A DNA stretch of 64,000 nt from Dehalococcoidia bacterium (GCA_030649945.1 JAUSFE010000052.1:1-64000), one strand, 5' to 3'; positions 1 through 9,500 are shown, counted from the first letter of the stretch. Numbers and translations are program-made. The notes: generated by a model not told the origin, from the letters alone.

Positions 1-163
1 CAGCCTTGCAGTTCCAGCGGATCGCCAGGTCGTTGGCCTCGGTGGCCTGGATGCGATGGAGGACGTCCAGAACGACGTTCCCCTCTTCCACCTCCACCTG
101 GTAGTCGACGAAGCCGCCGCCCTCCGCAGTCCCGCGGAATACCCGCATGGTTACCTGAGCCAT
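1..163 (-). CDS. sdhB: Succinate dehydrogenase/fumarate reductase iron-sulfur subunit, N-terminus only
   Basis: The visible 54 codons begin MAQVTMRVFRGTAEGGGF and continue through VEEGNVVLDVLHRIQA to LAIRWNCKA at the window edge. This matches the start of the SdhB plant-type ferredoxin domain; the last cysteine should be the first ligand of the [2Fe-2S] cluster. SdhB passes electrons from the flavoprotein SdhA to quinone in the TCA cycle or respiratory chain, on the cytoplasmic face of the membrane. The start is the ATG at 163, but no good Shine-Dalgarno site precedes it, because an insertion sequence begins only about 9 bp upstream. The gene continues beyond position 1, so sdhA/sdhC and the cluster ligands cannot be checked. 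Confidence 0.85.
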   Translation of the reverse strand, partial: MAQVTMRVFRGTAEGGGFVDYQVEVEEGNVVLDVLHRIQATEANDLAIRWNCKA

Positions 164-172
164 AGGTCGTGA

Positions 173-1458
173 TGCCTCATAAGTCTCGGTTACCGAAACT
201 GGAGTGATGCCTCAAAATAAGTGTTACCCAACTTTGCGCCGCTCGCTACGCTCGGTGCAAGTCCAGACGGCGCGAAGAGCGAGTTCGATCCTTCGTTGCA
301 GCTCTGCTGGATTGATGGCGAGAAACTGCTCCTCCATCTGCGCCTGAGTGGCCTCGGACAAGGCGCCGGAGTCAACGAGTCGCTGGTAAGGGGTCCGGGG
401 CGCGTCGTAGACTTTGCGCACCCTGGCTCCCGCGCGTTCCTTCCCCGCCAGCTTGCGTACCGGGCGCAGGAAGTTCAGTTGCAGCCGGCTGAGCGAGTAC
501 AACCGTCCGAGCGCCGCTAAGGCGGCTTGCGAGCTGTAGCGGTCATAGCCAACGCTGCGGCGAACAGCCAACCAGTTCCGTTGCTCTACGTAGGCCTGGT
601 CGTTCTTCTTGTAGCTGCGGCCTCTGGTGAAACGGACGCCATGCCTGCGGCACCAGTCGTGCAGGCCATGATTGATGAACTCGCCCCCGTTGTCTGTGTG
701 CAGCTCTCGCAGGGCAACTGGCAGCCGCCGCGACGCCTCTTCCACCGCTCCACCCACCCGGCTCATCCCGATCCCCCAGACCGGCTGCACTTCCGTCCAG
801 CCCGTGGCCACATCTACTACGGTTAGCGTCGCCAAGAAGAACCCCTCCAGGCTCTCCCCACAGTGCAACACCAGGTCCGCCTGCACCGATCCTGGCTCTA
901 CCTGCCCCCACTCGCTCCAGGTGCGGATCGGTATCTCGGCCTTGAGTGATCCGCCTGAGGCGGACTGCCTCCGCGGCTGCCGGCCCAGCCTCCTGCGCCA
1001 GCCCCGCAGCTGGCGGTCGATCGTCGCCGCACTCATCGAGATGAGCGCTCCACGCACGCTCGCATCCAGGCGCAGTTCGCCGTGCCGCTCAAGGCCTCCC
1101 ACCAGCGCTGGCAGCACCGCCACCAGTAGCTTGCCGCACATCCGGTCGCCCGCTTCCCACACCTTCACCAACGTCTCCGTCACCTCCGGCCCGTAGCGCG
1201 ACGGCCGGCCTCTCTTCCTCGGCACCGCAGCCAGCCTGCGGCCTCCTCCCAGAAGCCGCGTCGCGGCCTTCCGGTGCATCCCCGTGGTCTGGCAGAACTC
1301 ATCCAGAATCCGCCCTTTCTCCTTCTTCCTCGCCCTTCCATACCGCGGCCGCACCGTAGCCGCATACTCGTACAATGTCAGCCGAGTCACGTCGCCCCCT
1401 TTCGGTAACCCTACTTTTGAGGCAACGCTTTTCCTTCGGTAACCGTTTGCGTGAGGCA
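173..1458 (-). mobile_element. Complete insertion sequence with composite terminal inverted repeats
   Basis: An element of about 1,286 bp with one transposase gene. The ends are imperfect inverted repeats with the same layout: TGCCTCA, a short spacer, CGGTTACCGAA, about ten bases, TGCCTCAAAA, then GTTACC. On the left these lie at 173-179, 187-197, 208-217 and 223-228. On the right their complements are at 1452-1458, 1435-1445, 1415-1424 and 1404-1409. No convincing target-site duplication is seen, so the outer limits are good to a few bases. It sits between sdhB (minus) and a plus-strand gene, and so separates sdhB from its native upstream region. Confidence 0.85.
224..1390 (-). CDS. DDE (rve integrase-core) transposase
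   Basis: A 388-residue protein from a GTG at 1390, preceded by AAGGGGG at a good distance; an upstream in-frame start would lie outside the element. The N-terminal part (KEKGRILDEF then TGMHRKAATRLLG) is a helix-turn-helix of the type that binds terminal repeats. The catalytic core shows VQADLV, TVVDVATGWTE, HTDNGGEFIN and NDQAYVEQRNW, giving the expected D-D-E set. The C-terminus (FLRPVRKL, DAPRTPYQRL) is typical of IS481/ISNCY-like transposases that share this core. The frame is intact, so the protein may be active. The stop codon overlaps the innermost repeat of the left end. Exact IS family is not certain from sequence alone. Confidence 0.88.
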   Translation of the reverse strand: MTRLTLYEYAATVRPRYGRARKKEKGRILDEFCQTTGMHRKAATRLLGGGRRLAAVPRKRGRPSRYGPEVTETLVKVWEAGDRMCGKLLVAVLPALVGGLERHGELRLDASVRGALISMSAATIDRQLRGWRRRLGRQPRRQSASGGSLKAEIPIRTWSEWGQVEPGSVQADLVLHCGESLEGFFLATLTVVDVATGWTEVQPVWGIGMSRVGGAVEEASRRLPVALRELHTDNGGEFINHGLHDWCRRHGVRFTRGRSYKKNDQAYVEQRNWLAVRRSVGYDRYSSQAALAALGRLYSLSRLQLNFLRPVRKLAGKERAGARVRKVYDAPRTPYQRLVDSGALSEATQAQMEEQFLAINPAELQRRIELALRAVWTCTERSERRKVG

Positions 1459-1521
1459 GATCGGCCCGTTGACGCACCCTCGCGCCCGCGATACGCTCCG
1501 CTCGGACTGAGGAGGTGCCAC

Positions 1522-1842
1522 ATGGCCGTAGCCACCATCGCCCACAAGCCGGATCTCACCAAGGAGCAGGCCCAGGAGCTGTTCCGCAAGCACTTCGACG
1601 GCAAGCGCCAGGTCGAGGACTTCAAGGGATTCCTCCGGGACTTCGTGGTCGTCAAGAACCCGTTCGTCGGCGTCGCCGTCAAGCTCGAGCAGGGCGAAGG
1701 CGAGACGAAGTTCGTCTACGGGGGCCTGGCGCCGCGCCTCTGGGCCCGCCTGCTCCTGGGCGGCCTCATCGGCCTCTTCATGTGGAACGGCCTCACGAAC
1801 GAGGTCAAGGAATACATCGAGACGGCGCCGGAGTTCCGGTAG
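1522..1842 (+). CDS. Small single-span membrane protein, unknown function
   Basis: 106 residues from the ATG at 1522, with AGGAGG about 7 bp upstream; a longer reading frame runs back into the insertion sequence and is not credible. The first ~65 residues are charged and soluble (KPDLTKEQAQELFRKHF, VEDFKGFLRDFVVVK). One hydrophobic segment follows (LWARLLLGGLIGLFMW, about residues 74-92), with a short tail. I recognise no family. The next gene starts 27 bp downstream on the same strand, so the two may be cotranscribed. The IS end lies about 60 bp upstream, so its promoter is either inside that short gap or supplied by the IS. Confidence 0.7.
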   Translation: MAVATIAHKPDLTKEQAQELFRKHFDGKRQVEDFKGFLRDFVVVKNPFVGVAVKLEQGEGETKFVYGGLAPRLWARLLLGGLIGLFMWNGLTNEVKEYIETAPEFR

Positions 1843-1869
1843 CGCCTGTTCGCGGAGGCGATCTGATCT

Positions 1870-2607
1870 ATGGTAACGATCCGCTTCCTCGGCTCCGGCG
1901 ACGCCTTCGGCAGCGGCGGCCGCTTCCAGGCCTGCATCCACGTCCGCACGTCCGCCGCCGGCGTGCTCCTGGACTGCGGCGCCTCATCTCTCATCGCGAT
2001 GCGCCGCTTCGGCGTTGACCCAAACAATATCGACGCCATCGTGCTCTCGCACCTACACGGCGACCACTTCGGCGGCATCCCCTTCTTCATCCTGGACGCG
2101 CAGTTCCTCTCGCGCCGGGAGCGCCCGCTCGTGATCGCCGGCCCGCCGGGCACCGAGCCGCGAGTTAAGCAGGCGATGGAGGTGCTCTTCCCCGGCTCCT
2201 CGCAGACGCAGCAGCGCTTCGAGGTGCGGTTCGTCGAACTCCAGCCGAGCGTCCACGCCGAGATCGCCGGCGTGACGGCCACCGTGTTCGAGGTCGTCCA
2301 CGCGAGCGGCGCGACGCCTTACGCTCTGCGGGTGGAGGTGGACGGCAAGACGGTGGCCTACTCCGGCGACACCGAGTGGACGAACGCCCTGCTGGACGCC
2401 GCCCGCGACGCCGACCTCTTCATCTGCGAGGCCAACTTCTTCGAGAAGAAGGTCCCCTTCCACCTGGACTACACGACGCTAATGGCCAACCGCGACCGCC
2501 TCGCCTGCAAGCGCCTGATCCTCACCCACATGAACAGCGACATGCTATCGCGCGCGTCGAATCTGGAGCTGGAGGCAGCAGAGGACGGGATGGAGGTGGT
2601 GGTGTGA
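1870..2607 (+). CDS. Metallo-beta-lactamase fold hydrolase, RNase Z-like
   Basis: 245 residues. The start MVTIRFLGSGDAFGSGGR is the opening strand and glycine turn seen in RNase Z/ElaC-like MBL proteins. The metal motif HLHGDH is at about residues 57-62. The later metal ligands are in AYSGDTEW (about 160-165) and LTHMN (near 220). The length is shorter than full RNase Z (about 300), and no exosite arm is visible, so it may be a general phosphodiesterase or hydrolase rather than a tRNA 3' processing enzyme. It follows the small membrane protein by 27 bp. The fold is certain; the substrate is not known. Confidence 0.85.
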   Translation: MVTIRFLGSGDAFGSGGRFQACIHVRTSAAGVLLDCGASSLIAMRRFGVDPNNIDAIVLSHLHGDHFGGIPFFILDAQFLSRRERPLVIAGPPGTEPRVKQAMEVLFPGSSQTQQRFEVRFVELQPSVHAEIAGVTATVFEVVHASGATPYALRVEVDGKTVAYSGDTEWTNALLDAARDADLFICEANFFEKKVPFHLDYTTLMANRDRLACKRLILTHMNSDMLSRASNLELEAAEDGMEVVV

Positions 2608-2728
2608 GATCCGCCGAATCTGAGCAAACGGATTGCGCATGCGCTACCGGCACACGCCTATCCGTTAATCCGTTCGCACATCCGTTGACAGGCTGGAGGC
2701 TCGAGGTTGGAGGCAGACATGCCCCACT

Positions 2729-2791
2729 GCTCCAATGTTCCATTGCTCCAATGCTCCAATGCTCCAATGCTCCAATGCTCCAATGCTCCAG
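2729..2791. repeat. Octanucleotide tandem repeat
   Basis: An 8-bp unit, GCTCCAAT, is repeated about seven times; the second and third units are imperfect (TTCCATT). It lies in the 273-bp gap between the MBL-fold gene and the ThDP enzyme. On the minus strand it yields an artefactual EHWSIGAL-repeat reading frame, which I do not call as a gene. Such short arrays vary in copy number by slippage. I see no promoter motif built into it. Confidence 0.85.
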
Positions 2792-2880
2792 CCGCACTCC
2801 TTGTCCGCCCTGACGTTATCGCATAGTATGGCGGTGCGTTAGCGCACCATCGTTCCCCCCACCATAGAAGGAGCACCCCC

Positions 2881-4524
2881 ATGGCCCTCGTTGACGGCGG
2901 CGACCTCGTTGTCCGCGCCATCAAGCAAGAAGGCGTCGATACCATCTTCACCCTCTGCGGCGGCCACGTGCAGGCCATCTACGATGCCTGCCTCGACGAG
3001 GGCGTCAAGGTCATCGACGTCCGCCACGAGCAGGTGGCCGGCCACGCCGCCGAGGGCTGGTCGCGCGCCACCCGGCGCTGCGGCGTCGCCGTCGTCACCG
3101 CCGGCCCCGGCGTCACCGACTGCGTCACCGCCATCGCCAACGCCTGGCACAACAAGTCGCCCGTGCTCATCATCGGCGGCCGCAGCCCCCTCATGCGCTT
3201 CGAGATGGGAGCCCTCCAGGAGATGGACCACACCCAGATGCTGCGCCCCATCACCAAGTGGGCGAAGTGCGTCTACCAGACGGAGCGAATCCCGGAGTAC
3301 ATGGCGTCCGCCTTCCGCGCCGCCATGACGGGGCGACAGGGGCCGGCCTTCCTGGAGATCCCCACGGACGTCCTGTTCAAGAAGGTGGAGGAGGACCAGG
3401 TCTACTTCCCGCAGAGCTACCGCCCGCAGGGGCGCGTCTATCCCGACCCGAAGGTGATCAAGCAGGCCGCCGAGGCCCTGGCCGGTGCCGAGCGGCCGAT
3501 GGTGATGGCCGGCTCCGCCATTTACTGGAGCGAGGCGCACGAGGAGCTGCGGCAACTGGTGGAGCTGACGAACGCGCCCGTCTACCTGAACGCCATGGGC
3601 CGCGGCTCGCTCGCCCAGGACCACCCGCTCTTCTTCAACCGCAGCCGTCGCGCGGCGCTGACGAAGGCCGACTGCATCCTGGTGGTCGGCACGCCCATGG
3701 ACTTCCGCCTGGCCTACGGCAAGCGCTTCAACGCCGAGGCGCGCACGATCCAGATCGACACCGACCCGCAGGAGCTGGCCCGCAACCGCGACATCGACAT
3801 CCCCATCGAAGGCGACGCGAAGGCCTCCCTGGAGTCGCTAGTCGGCGAGCTGCAGGGCCGCAAGCTGGATCACAGCGGCTGGCTCGCCGAGCTGCGCGAC
3901 AACGAGAACAAGACCCGCGCCCAGATGGAGGAGTGGATGGCCTCCGACCGCACGCCCATCCACCCGCTGCGCCTCTGCGCCGAGATGGCGCACTTCGTGG
4001 ACGACAACACGATCGTCGTCGGCGACGGCGGCGATATCGTCAGCCACGCCTCCAAGATCCTGCCGGTCAACCACCCCGGCCAGTGGTATGACCCGGGCCC
4101 CTTCGGCACCCTCGGCGTGGGCACCGGCTTCTGCATGGCCATCCACAGCGTCTACCCAGATAAGCGCATCCTGATGGTGAACGGCGACGGCGCTTTCGGC
4201 CTGAACGGCTTCGACTTCGATACGTTCGTGCGCTTCAACATCCCGGTCGTGTCCGTGGTGGGCAACGACAGGCAGTGGGGACAGATCACCGTGGGCCAGC
4301 GGGCGATGTACGGCAAGGACCGCGTGCTGGCCAGCCTCCTGGGCGACAACTGCCGCTACGACAAGATCGTGGAGGGCATGGGCGGCCACGGCGAGTACGT
4401 CACGGAGCCGGACCAGATCCGCCCGGCCATCGAGCGCGCCTTCGCCTCAGGCAAGCCCGCCTGCGTGAACGTGATCATGGACCAGGAGCCCCCCGGCATC
4501 ATGGGCGGCTACGAGTTCATGTGA
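2881..4524 (+). CDS. Thiamine diphosphate-dependent enzyme (acetolactate synthase / 2-hydroxyacyl-CoA lyase family)
   Basis: 547 residues, the usual length of the family. It starts MALVDGGDLVVRAIKQEG with AAGGAG about 8 bp upstream. The PYR domain has the catalytic glutamate in DVRHEQVAGHAAEGW (about residue 50) and GPGVTDCVTAIANA. A central Rossmann-type domain follows (about 190-330). The C-terminal PP domain has the ThDP/Mg motif GDGAF...GNDRQW (about residues 436-464). These support cleavage or formation of a C-C bond next to a carbonyl. The resemblance is to acetolactate-synthase-like and 2-hydroxyacyl-CoA lyase enzymes. There is no ilvN or branched-chain gene nearby, so a role in valine synthesis is not supported. 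The stop overlaps the GTG of the following GNAT by 3 nt. Confidence 0.88.
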   Translation: MALVDGGDLVVRAIKQEGVDTIFTLCGGHVQAIYDACLDEGVKVIDVRHEQVAGHAAEGWSRATRRCGVAVVTAGPGVTDCVTAIANAWHNKSPVLIIGGRSPLMRFEMGALQEMDHTQMLRPITKWAKCVYQTERIPEYMASAFRAAMTGRQGPAFLEIPTDVLFKKVEEDQVYFPQSYRPQGRVYPDPKVIKQAAEALAGAERPMVMAGSAIYWSEAHEELRQLVELTNAPVYLNAMGRGSLAQDHPLFFNRSRRAALTKADCILVVGTPMDFRLAYGKRFNAEARTIQIDTDPQELARNRDIDIPIEGDAKASLESLVGELQGRKLDHSGWLAELRDNENKTRAQMEEWMASDRTPIHPLRLCAEMAHFVDDNTIVVGDGGDIVSHASKILPVNHPGQWYDPGPFGTLGVGTGFCMAIHSVYPDKRILMVNGDGAFGLNGFDFDTFVRFNIPVVSVVGNDRQWGQITVGQRAMYGKDRVLASLLGDNCRYDKIVEGMGGHGEYVTEPDQIRPAIERAFASGKPACVNVIMDQEPPGIMGGYEFM

Positions 4525-5149
4525 CGATCCCCGGCCTGACAATCCGTCCGGCCCGCGCATCCGATACCGAGCGGATCACGCAGGTCATCTTCGACAACCC
4601 TCCGGCGGAGTCCGTCGGCATTGTCGGAAGTGAGCGCAGGGCGCGCGAACTGGGCAAGGCAATGGTCCGCATGCCCGGCAGCGAGCTCGGGTGGCAGAAC
4701 ACTACCGTCGCGGAGCTTCAGGGGCAGGTGATCGGCGTGCTCCAGCAAACCAGGGCCGGCAGCAGCGTCGGCACACGGATTGGCCCGCGCCTGGTGTGGC
4801 ACACCCTCCGCATCGTCGGACCGGTGGGGGCTTTGCGATTGCTTCCCGCCTGCGAGCGCGGGGCCGGCTAACGATGGACCACCCGGACAACACCTACCAC
4901 CTATCCGAGCTGCACGTGGACGCCGCTCTCCGCGGTCGCGGCATCGGAGGAGCGCTGCTGGGCCACGCTGAAGGCGAGGCACGCCGGCAGGGCCGCGCAA
5001 CGATGTCGCTCACGACGACGACGGTCAACCCGGCCCGGCGGCTCTACGAGCGGAACGGTTTCCGGGTGGTGGAGACGCGGACCGACCGCGATTACGAGCG
5101 CTACACGGGCATTGAGGGCCGACATCTGATGGTAAAGGAGCTTGCCTGA
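4521..5149 (+). pseudogene. GNAT acetyltransferase with an internal frameshift
   Basis: A GNAT starts at GTG 4521, translationally coupled to the ThDP enzyme (VTIPGLTIRPARASDTERI). That frame ends at 4871 with ERGAG-stop. The rest of the domain continues in another frame: LTMDHPDNTYHLSELHVDAA, then LRGRGIGGALLGHAE (the acetyl-CoA pyrophosphate loop) and LYERNGFRVV, ending at 5149. The switch lies at about 4840-4870, in GC-rich sequence. One indel would restore a single ~210-residue GNAT. It is either a real recent frameshift or a sequencing/assembly error. A separate start for the second half (ATG 4874) would give a protein lacking the first half of the fold. Confidence 0.75.
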
Positions 5150-5160
5150 CGGTCATGCGA

Positions 5161-5985
5161 TCAGCGCTTTGTCGCTACGACCAGGACCCGGCGCCGGTAA
5201 GGCTGCTGCTGAAGCGTCATGGACAGCTCGGTCAGCAGCGCTGCGGCGGCTTGCGGGCCCATCTCCTGAGCTAGAGTCCCGCCGGCGCTGACCAGCGCGG
5301 AATAGGTGGCCGTCATCGGTTCCGGCCAGCCGGGGACCTCCTCGTACGCCTCGACCGCGAACCCCGCCTCCGAGAGAAGCGGGCGGTAGTCGTCCACCGG
5401 GTCGCTGCCGAAGACCGGCAGGCCCGCGGCCCGGCCCGGCTCAAGCTCGAAAGCCGTGAACACCATCCGCGCGCCCCGCCGCAGGATGCGCCCGGCCTCC
5501 GCCACCGCGGCGCGCTTGTCGGGGGCGTACTGCAACGCATCCTCGCTCATCGCCCCATCGGCCGACTCGGGATCGAGGCCCGTGTCAGCGAAGGTGCCCA
5601 CGACGAACCGCGCCTGCCCGGCAAGGCCCAACGCCGCTGCCCGGGCGCCGGCCTGCTCGACGGCCACGGCCGCGAAGTCGACTCCGATGAGCTGGGCCCC
5701 CAGCTCGCGCGCCACCCAGAGCGCCGGGCCGGCCCTTCCGCAACCGAGATCGACCAAAGTGCCGCCGGGTCCAAGGCGGAGCTCGGCGGCGATGCGCCGT
5801 AGCTGGGGCAGTGTGACGAAGCTGATGTGCCCGAAGTCCTCAGGGAAGTCAAGCCCCTCTGCCAGTTCATGCCACAACCGGCGCAGGGTGGCGCTGTGAG
5901 GCGTAGCCGTGTACACGGCGTTGTAGCCGATCGACAGGATGTTCGGATCCCGGAGGTCGGGCAGGGCGTCGCTGCTGTCAACCAT
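5161..5985 (-). CDS. SAM-dependent class I methyltransferase
   Basis: 274 residues. Motif I is LVDLGCGRAGPALWVARELG (about 82-101), and the acidic end of strand 2 is IGVDFA. The next strands are ARFVVGTFADTGL and SADGAMSEDALQYAPD, then AEAGRILRRGARMVFTAFE. This is the Methyltransf_11/25 fold, probably acting on a small molecule. The ~70-residue N-terminal extension (NILSIGYNAVYTATPHSATL) is characteristic of small-molecule methyltransferases in secondary metabolism, but the substrate cannot be told. It is convergent with the GNAT, with an 11-bp gap, and its upstream region holds the repeats at 6216-6491. Confidence 0.85.
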   Translation of the reverse strand: MVDSSDALPDLRDPNILSIGYNAVYTATPHSATLRRLWHELAEGLDFPEDFGHISFVTLPQLRRIAAELRLGPGGTLVDLGCGRAGPALWVARELGAQLIGVDFAAVAVEQAGARAAALGLAGQARFVVGTFADTGLDPESADGAMSEDALQYAPDKRAAVAEAGRILRRGARMVFTAFELEPGRAAGLPVFGSDPVDDYRPLLSEAGFAVEAYEEVPGWPEPMTATYSALVSAGGTLAQEMGPQAAAALLTELSMTLQQQPYRRRVLVVATKR

Positions 5986-6215
5986 TTCTGCAACTCCTTC
6001 CGGGGCCCGCCTGCGCGCTACAGGACGATTGGTGGTTCACAGTCTGAAGTATCGAGCCAAACTATACCGCTCGCAGGACGCGTGTCAATCGGACAGAGCA
6101 TTACCCTGCGTGGGGCGCTGCCCTCCCCGTCAGACTTGCGGTTCCGGATTGCAGGACAACGTGGCTAGACGCCCCCGGCTCCCCAAGAACAGGACTGGAA
6201 CCGGAGACAAGATTC
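5986..6215. other. Intergenic region upstream of the methyltransferase
   Basis: No coding signal on either strand. It should contain the methyltransferase promoter, reading leftward, but I see no clear -10/-35 pair. Positions 6170-6205 look like a decayed partial copy of the tRNA-derived repeat found at 6400 (GCCCCC, then AGGACTGGAACC). Confidence 0.5.
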
Positions 6216-6400
6216 CCGTAGGGAGGTACCTTCAGGTGCCTCCAACCGGGGCGAGGCGGGGGAGCCTCCACCCGCCAGCGCCACCGTCTCCTGACTCCCC
6301 CTGGGCCAAACTCCCGAGGGAGGTACCTTCGGAGCCTGCCCTGAGCCTGCCGAAGGGTGCCTCCAACCGGGGCGGCGCGGAGGGATCCTCCGCCCGCCCC
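6216..6400. repeat. Duplicated GC-rich palindromic repeat unit; second copy carries a 27-bp insertion
   Basis: Two copies of a unit that begins GGGAGGTACCTT and continues GTGCCTCCAACCGGGGCG to a palindromic CCTCC...GCCC tail lie side by side, near 6220 and 6315. In the second copy a 27-bp segment (6332-6358, containing CCTGAGCCTGCCGAAGG) interrupts the unit after GGTACCTTCG. The same 27 bp occurs inside the kinase gene at 10290-10316. The block ends where the tRNA-derived repeat starts. Confidence 0.8.
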
Positions 6401-6491
6401 GGCGCCCCCAACCGGACTGGAACCTGTGCACCCGGCTCCGGAGATAGCGGACGCCCATGCGGCTTCGCCATCAGTTATGGTGCGTAGAAAT
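6400..6491 (-). repeat. tRNA-Arg 3'-half-derived repeat, copy 1
   Basis: Read on the minus strand, this carries a diverged copy of the 3' half of the tRNA-Arg gene at 48105-48180, from the anticodon loop (CTCCGG) through GCCGGGTGCACAGGTTC to GGGGGCGCC, without the 5' half. Next to it are two modules shared with the other copies: GCGGCTTCGC and CAGTTATGGTGCGTAGAAA. It begins 37 bp downstream of the stop of the kinase gene and has the same orientation as that transcript. It cannot form a cloverleaf. Confidence 0.8.
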
Positions 6492-6528
6492 CCGGTCCGT
6501 TCGTTCGAGTGAGGCTTACCGGCATCCT

Positions 6529-9500
6529 CTATCCCGGCTCCCACTCCACCGACCAAACCTCATGCTCCCCCGACAACCCCTTCAGCGTGACCGTCCGCTT
6601 CTCTCCCCACGGAACGTCCGACCCCTCCACCAGCGACTTGAGCACGCCCGATGCCAGTATCTCGCCTCCCTGTGCCTGCGAAGCCACCCGCGCGGCCATG
6701 ATCACGTTGCGCCCGAAGAAGTCCTCCCCCTCCTTGATCACCTCGCCGGCGTGCAACCCCATCCGCACCAGGACCGGCTCTTCGGCGCTCTGGTTGCGCT
6801 TAACCAACGCCTTCTGTATCGCCGACGCGCACCCCAGCGCCTTTCCGGCCGACTGGAACGCCACCATGAACCCGTCCCCCTCGCTCTTCACTTCGAACCC
6901 ACCGTGGGCCTTCACCTGCTGGCGGACGATTGCGTTGTGCTCTCGCAGGACGACCATGAAGCGCTTGTCACCGAGGCGGTCCGCCAGGGCGGTGGAGCCT
7001 TCGATGTCGCTGAACAGTATCGTCACCGTGCCGTCCGGCGCCGCGTGCGAGCGGAGGTCCGGCTTCTCCGCGTAGACCAGCGAGGCGACCGCGTCGATCG
7101 AAGCACCGGAATTCGTCAGGCTCACTCCCTGCGCCTTCAGCTTCAGCTCCAGGCAGATGTCAAGTAGCCGTTTCATGCCGGCCTGCTGCGCTATGTCCAT
7201 CGCCTGACCCAGCAGCTCCAGCGCCTTTCGCCGGTCGCCGGGGCCATCGCGGGTCAGCAGCATTTCTGCATACCGGCCCTGTGTCCAGGCGATCCAACGG
7301 CGCGTCCCCATTCGCGTGTTCATCTCAAGCGCGGACTCGAAGAGGGACTCGGCGTCGTCCCAGCGCTCCAGCGTCACTGCCAGTTGGGCTGCGAGCCGCC
7401 CCATAGATCCGTAGCTGTCCACCATCTGGCCTACGACCGTACAGCGGCCGGAATGGGGAGCGATCTTGTCGTAAAGCACCTCTGCGCGCTCCTTGTCTCC
7501 GAGCGCATAGCAGATGTCAGCGAGGAGGACCATCGCGACCGGCCAGTTGCCGTCCGCAGGTATCGCGGCGAAGTTGTCACGCGCGAGCGTCTCGAACTCC
7601 CGGCGCGCCTCTTCCATCTGACCAACTTCGGTGTACAGAAACGCGAGGCCTGTGCGCCACGCCGGTATCGCTGGGTACTGCTCCACCAACGCCTTCGTCG
7701 CCCCGACCATCTCGTCTACCCGCCCCTGTTCGCGCCTGATAGCGAACAACTGGACGGAGTACATCTGGATCGAGTTGTCTGGATCGGCTGTCCGCCCGAC
7801 CTCGAAGGCCTGTTGAGCCAATGTCTCAGACTCCGCGAGCCGCCCCTCAAACAGCGCCAGCATCGCGCGATACATGCCCAACTGCCAGAGCCAGACTGGC
7901 ATGCGCAACTCCTCAGCCACCGTGGCGTATCGCTCGATATCGGCCTTTGCTGAGTCGATGTCGCCGAGGATCATTCGCATCGCAATGCGCACGAATAACC
8001 CGGTGATCAAGAGTTCCCGATCGTTCATCTCCTCGGCGAGCTGGACAATCTCATTGCTGATTCGCTCGCTAACCTCCACACCTTCGATGTGAATCGCGCC
8101 ATAGACTTGAGCGAACAGGCTTCGCGCCAGCGCCCCTCGGTCGCCGACTCGCCGCGCCACCTCGACAGCTTCGCGGGCGTTCTCCGCCAGTTCCTCCTGC
8201 GAGCGGAAGTAGACTGACGTCGCGCGCCTGGCAAGAAGGAGCGCCCGTAGCGCACTGTCCTCTTTCCCGACGGCCTTCAACCCTTCGTCCAGCATGTCTA
8301 CGATGTCCTCGCGTACGGTGCCGATTTCGAGGTAGTTGGCGTAGCCCAACGCTGCACGCCCTAACCTCTGCCTGTCATTCATCCGCCGCGCGATGCCAAC
8401 AGCCCGGCGGTAGGCCGCTTGCGAATCGGCGACATCACCCGACTTCCAGGCCGCATCGCCGAGCGCCATGAGAATGTCGCATCGCTGCTCATCGCTGGCG
8501 GAGGCATCCAGTTCCATCACTTGCAGGGCGCGCTCGTAGTGACCGGCGGCCTCTTCGTAGGCCGTCATCGCCAGCGCCCGCTCGGCGGCCCGCGCCAGGT
8601 AGTCGATCGCCTTCTCGACGTCGCCGCCCTGTGCGGCCTCAGAGAAGTGATACGCGAGCTGGGAGAGATTCGCCTCGGCCTCTTCCTCAAGGACTTGCGC
8701 TATTTGGCGGTGGACGCGGACTCGACGCGCCGTGCTCAACTCTTCGTACAGTGTCTCGCGGATCAGCGCATGGGTGAAGCTGTAGTGATCAATACGGTTC
8801 GGCACCTCGTTGATGACACGGGCGCCGACGGCTTCTTCGAGCACCTCAAGCAGCCGGTCGCCGGTCATGCGACCTTCATCTGCTTGGCCGATCGCCTTCT
8901 CCAGCGTCTTCAGGTCGAACTCCCGGCCGATCACGGCGCCCATTGTCAGCGCTCTGTTGCATTCGTCCGATAGGTGGTCAAGCCGCCGGCCCACGACCTC
9001 GCGGACGCCCTGAGGAATTGTCACGCTCCATGAGGTGACGGACTCGGCATGCTCGAGCCGGCCATCAGCAACGAGCAACCGCACGACTTCATTGACGAAG
9101 AACGGGTTGCCTTCTGTCTCCCGGTATACCGCCTCCACCAGTGCCGCCGGCGGCTTGGCGCCTGAGGTGATCTCGATGAACCGCTTCACGTCTTGCTCGG
9201 TAAGGCCCCTCAGGGTGATGCGATGGGTGAGACCCTCGCGTCCGAGTTCGCCCAGCGTCTGGGAGAGCGGGTGGCCGCGGCGCAGCTCGACGTCGCGGTA
9301 TGTGCCGAGGACCAGGAGGCGGGAGCCGCGCAGCTCCCGCGCGAGGAACTGCAGCAGAAGCAGCGACGGCTTGTCCGCCCAGTGCATATCGTCCAGCACG
9401 ACCATCAGCGGCGTGCCCTTCGAGGCGTTCTTCAGGAACGTCGTAATGCTGTCGAAGAGGCGGAAGCGCGCCTGGTCCGGCTCCAGCGTCGGCGGTGCGG

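Noticed and set aside
164-172. Target-site duplication flanking the IS
   Set aside because: GGTCGTGA on the left and GATCGG on the right do not give a convincing direct repeat.
2658-2978. Minus-strand reading frames with EHWSIGAL repeats
   Set aside because: They are translations of the GCTCCAAT tandem array; no ribosome site or domain.
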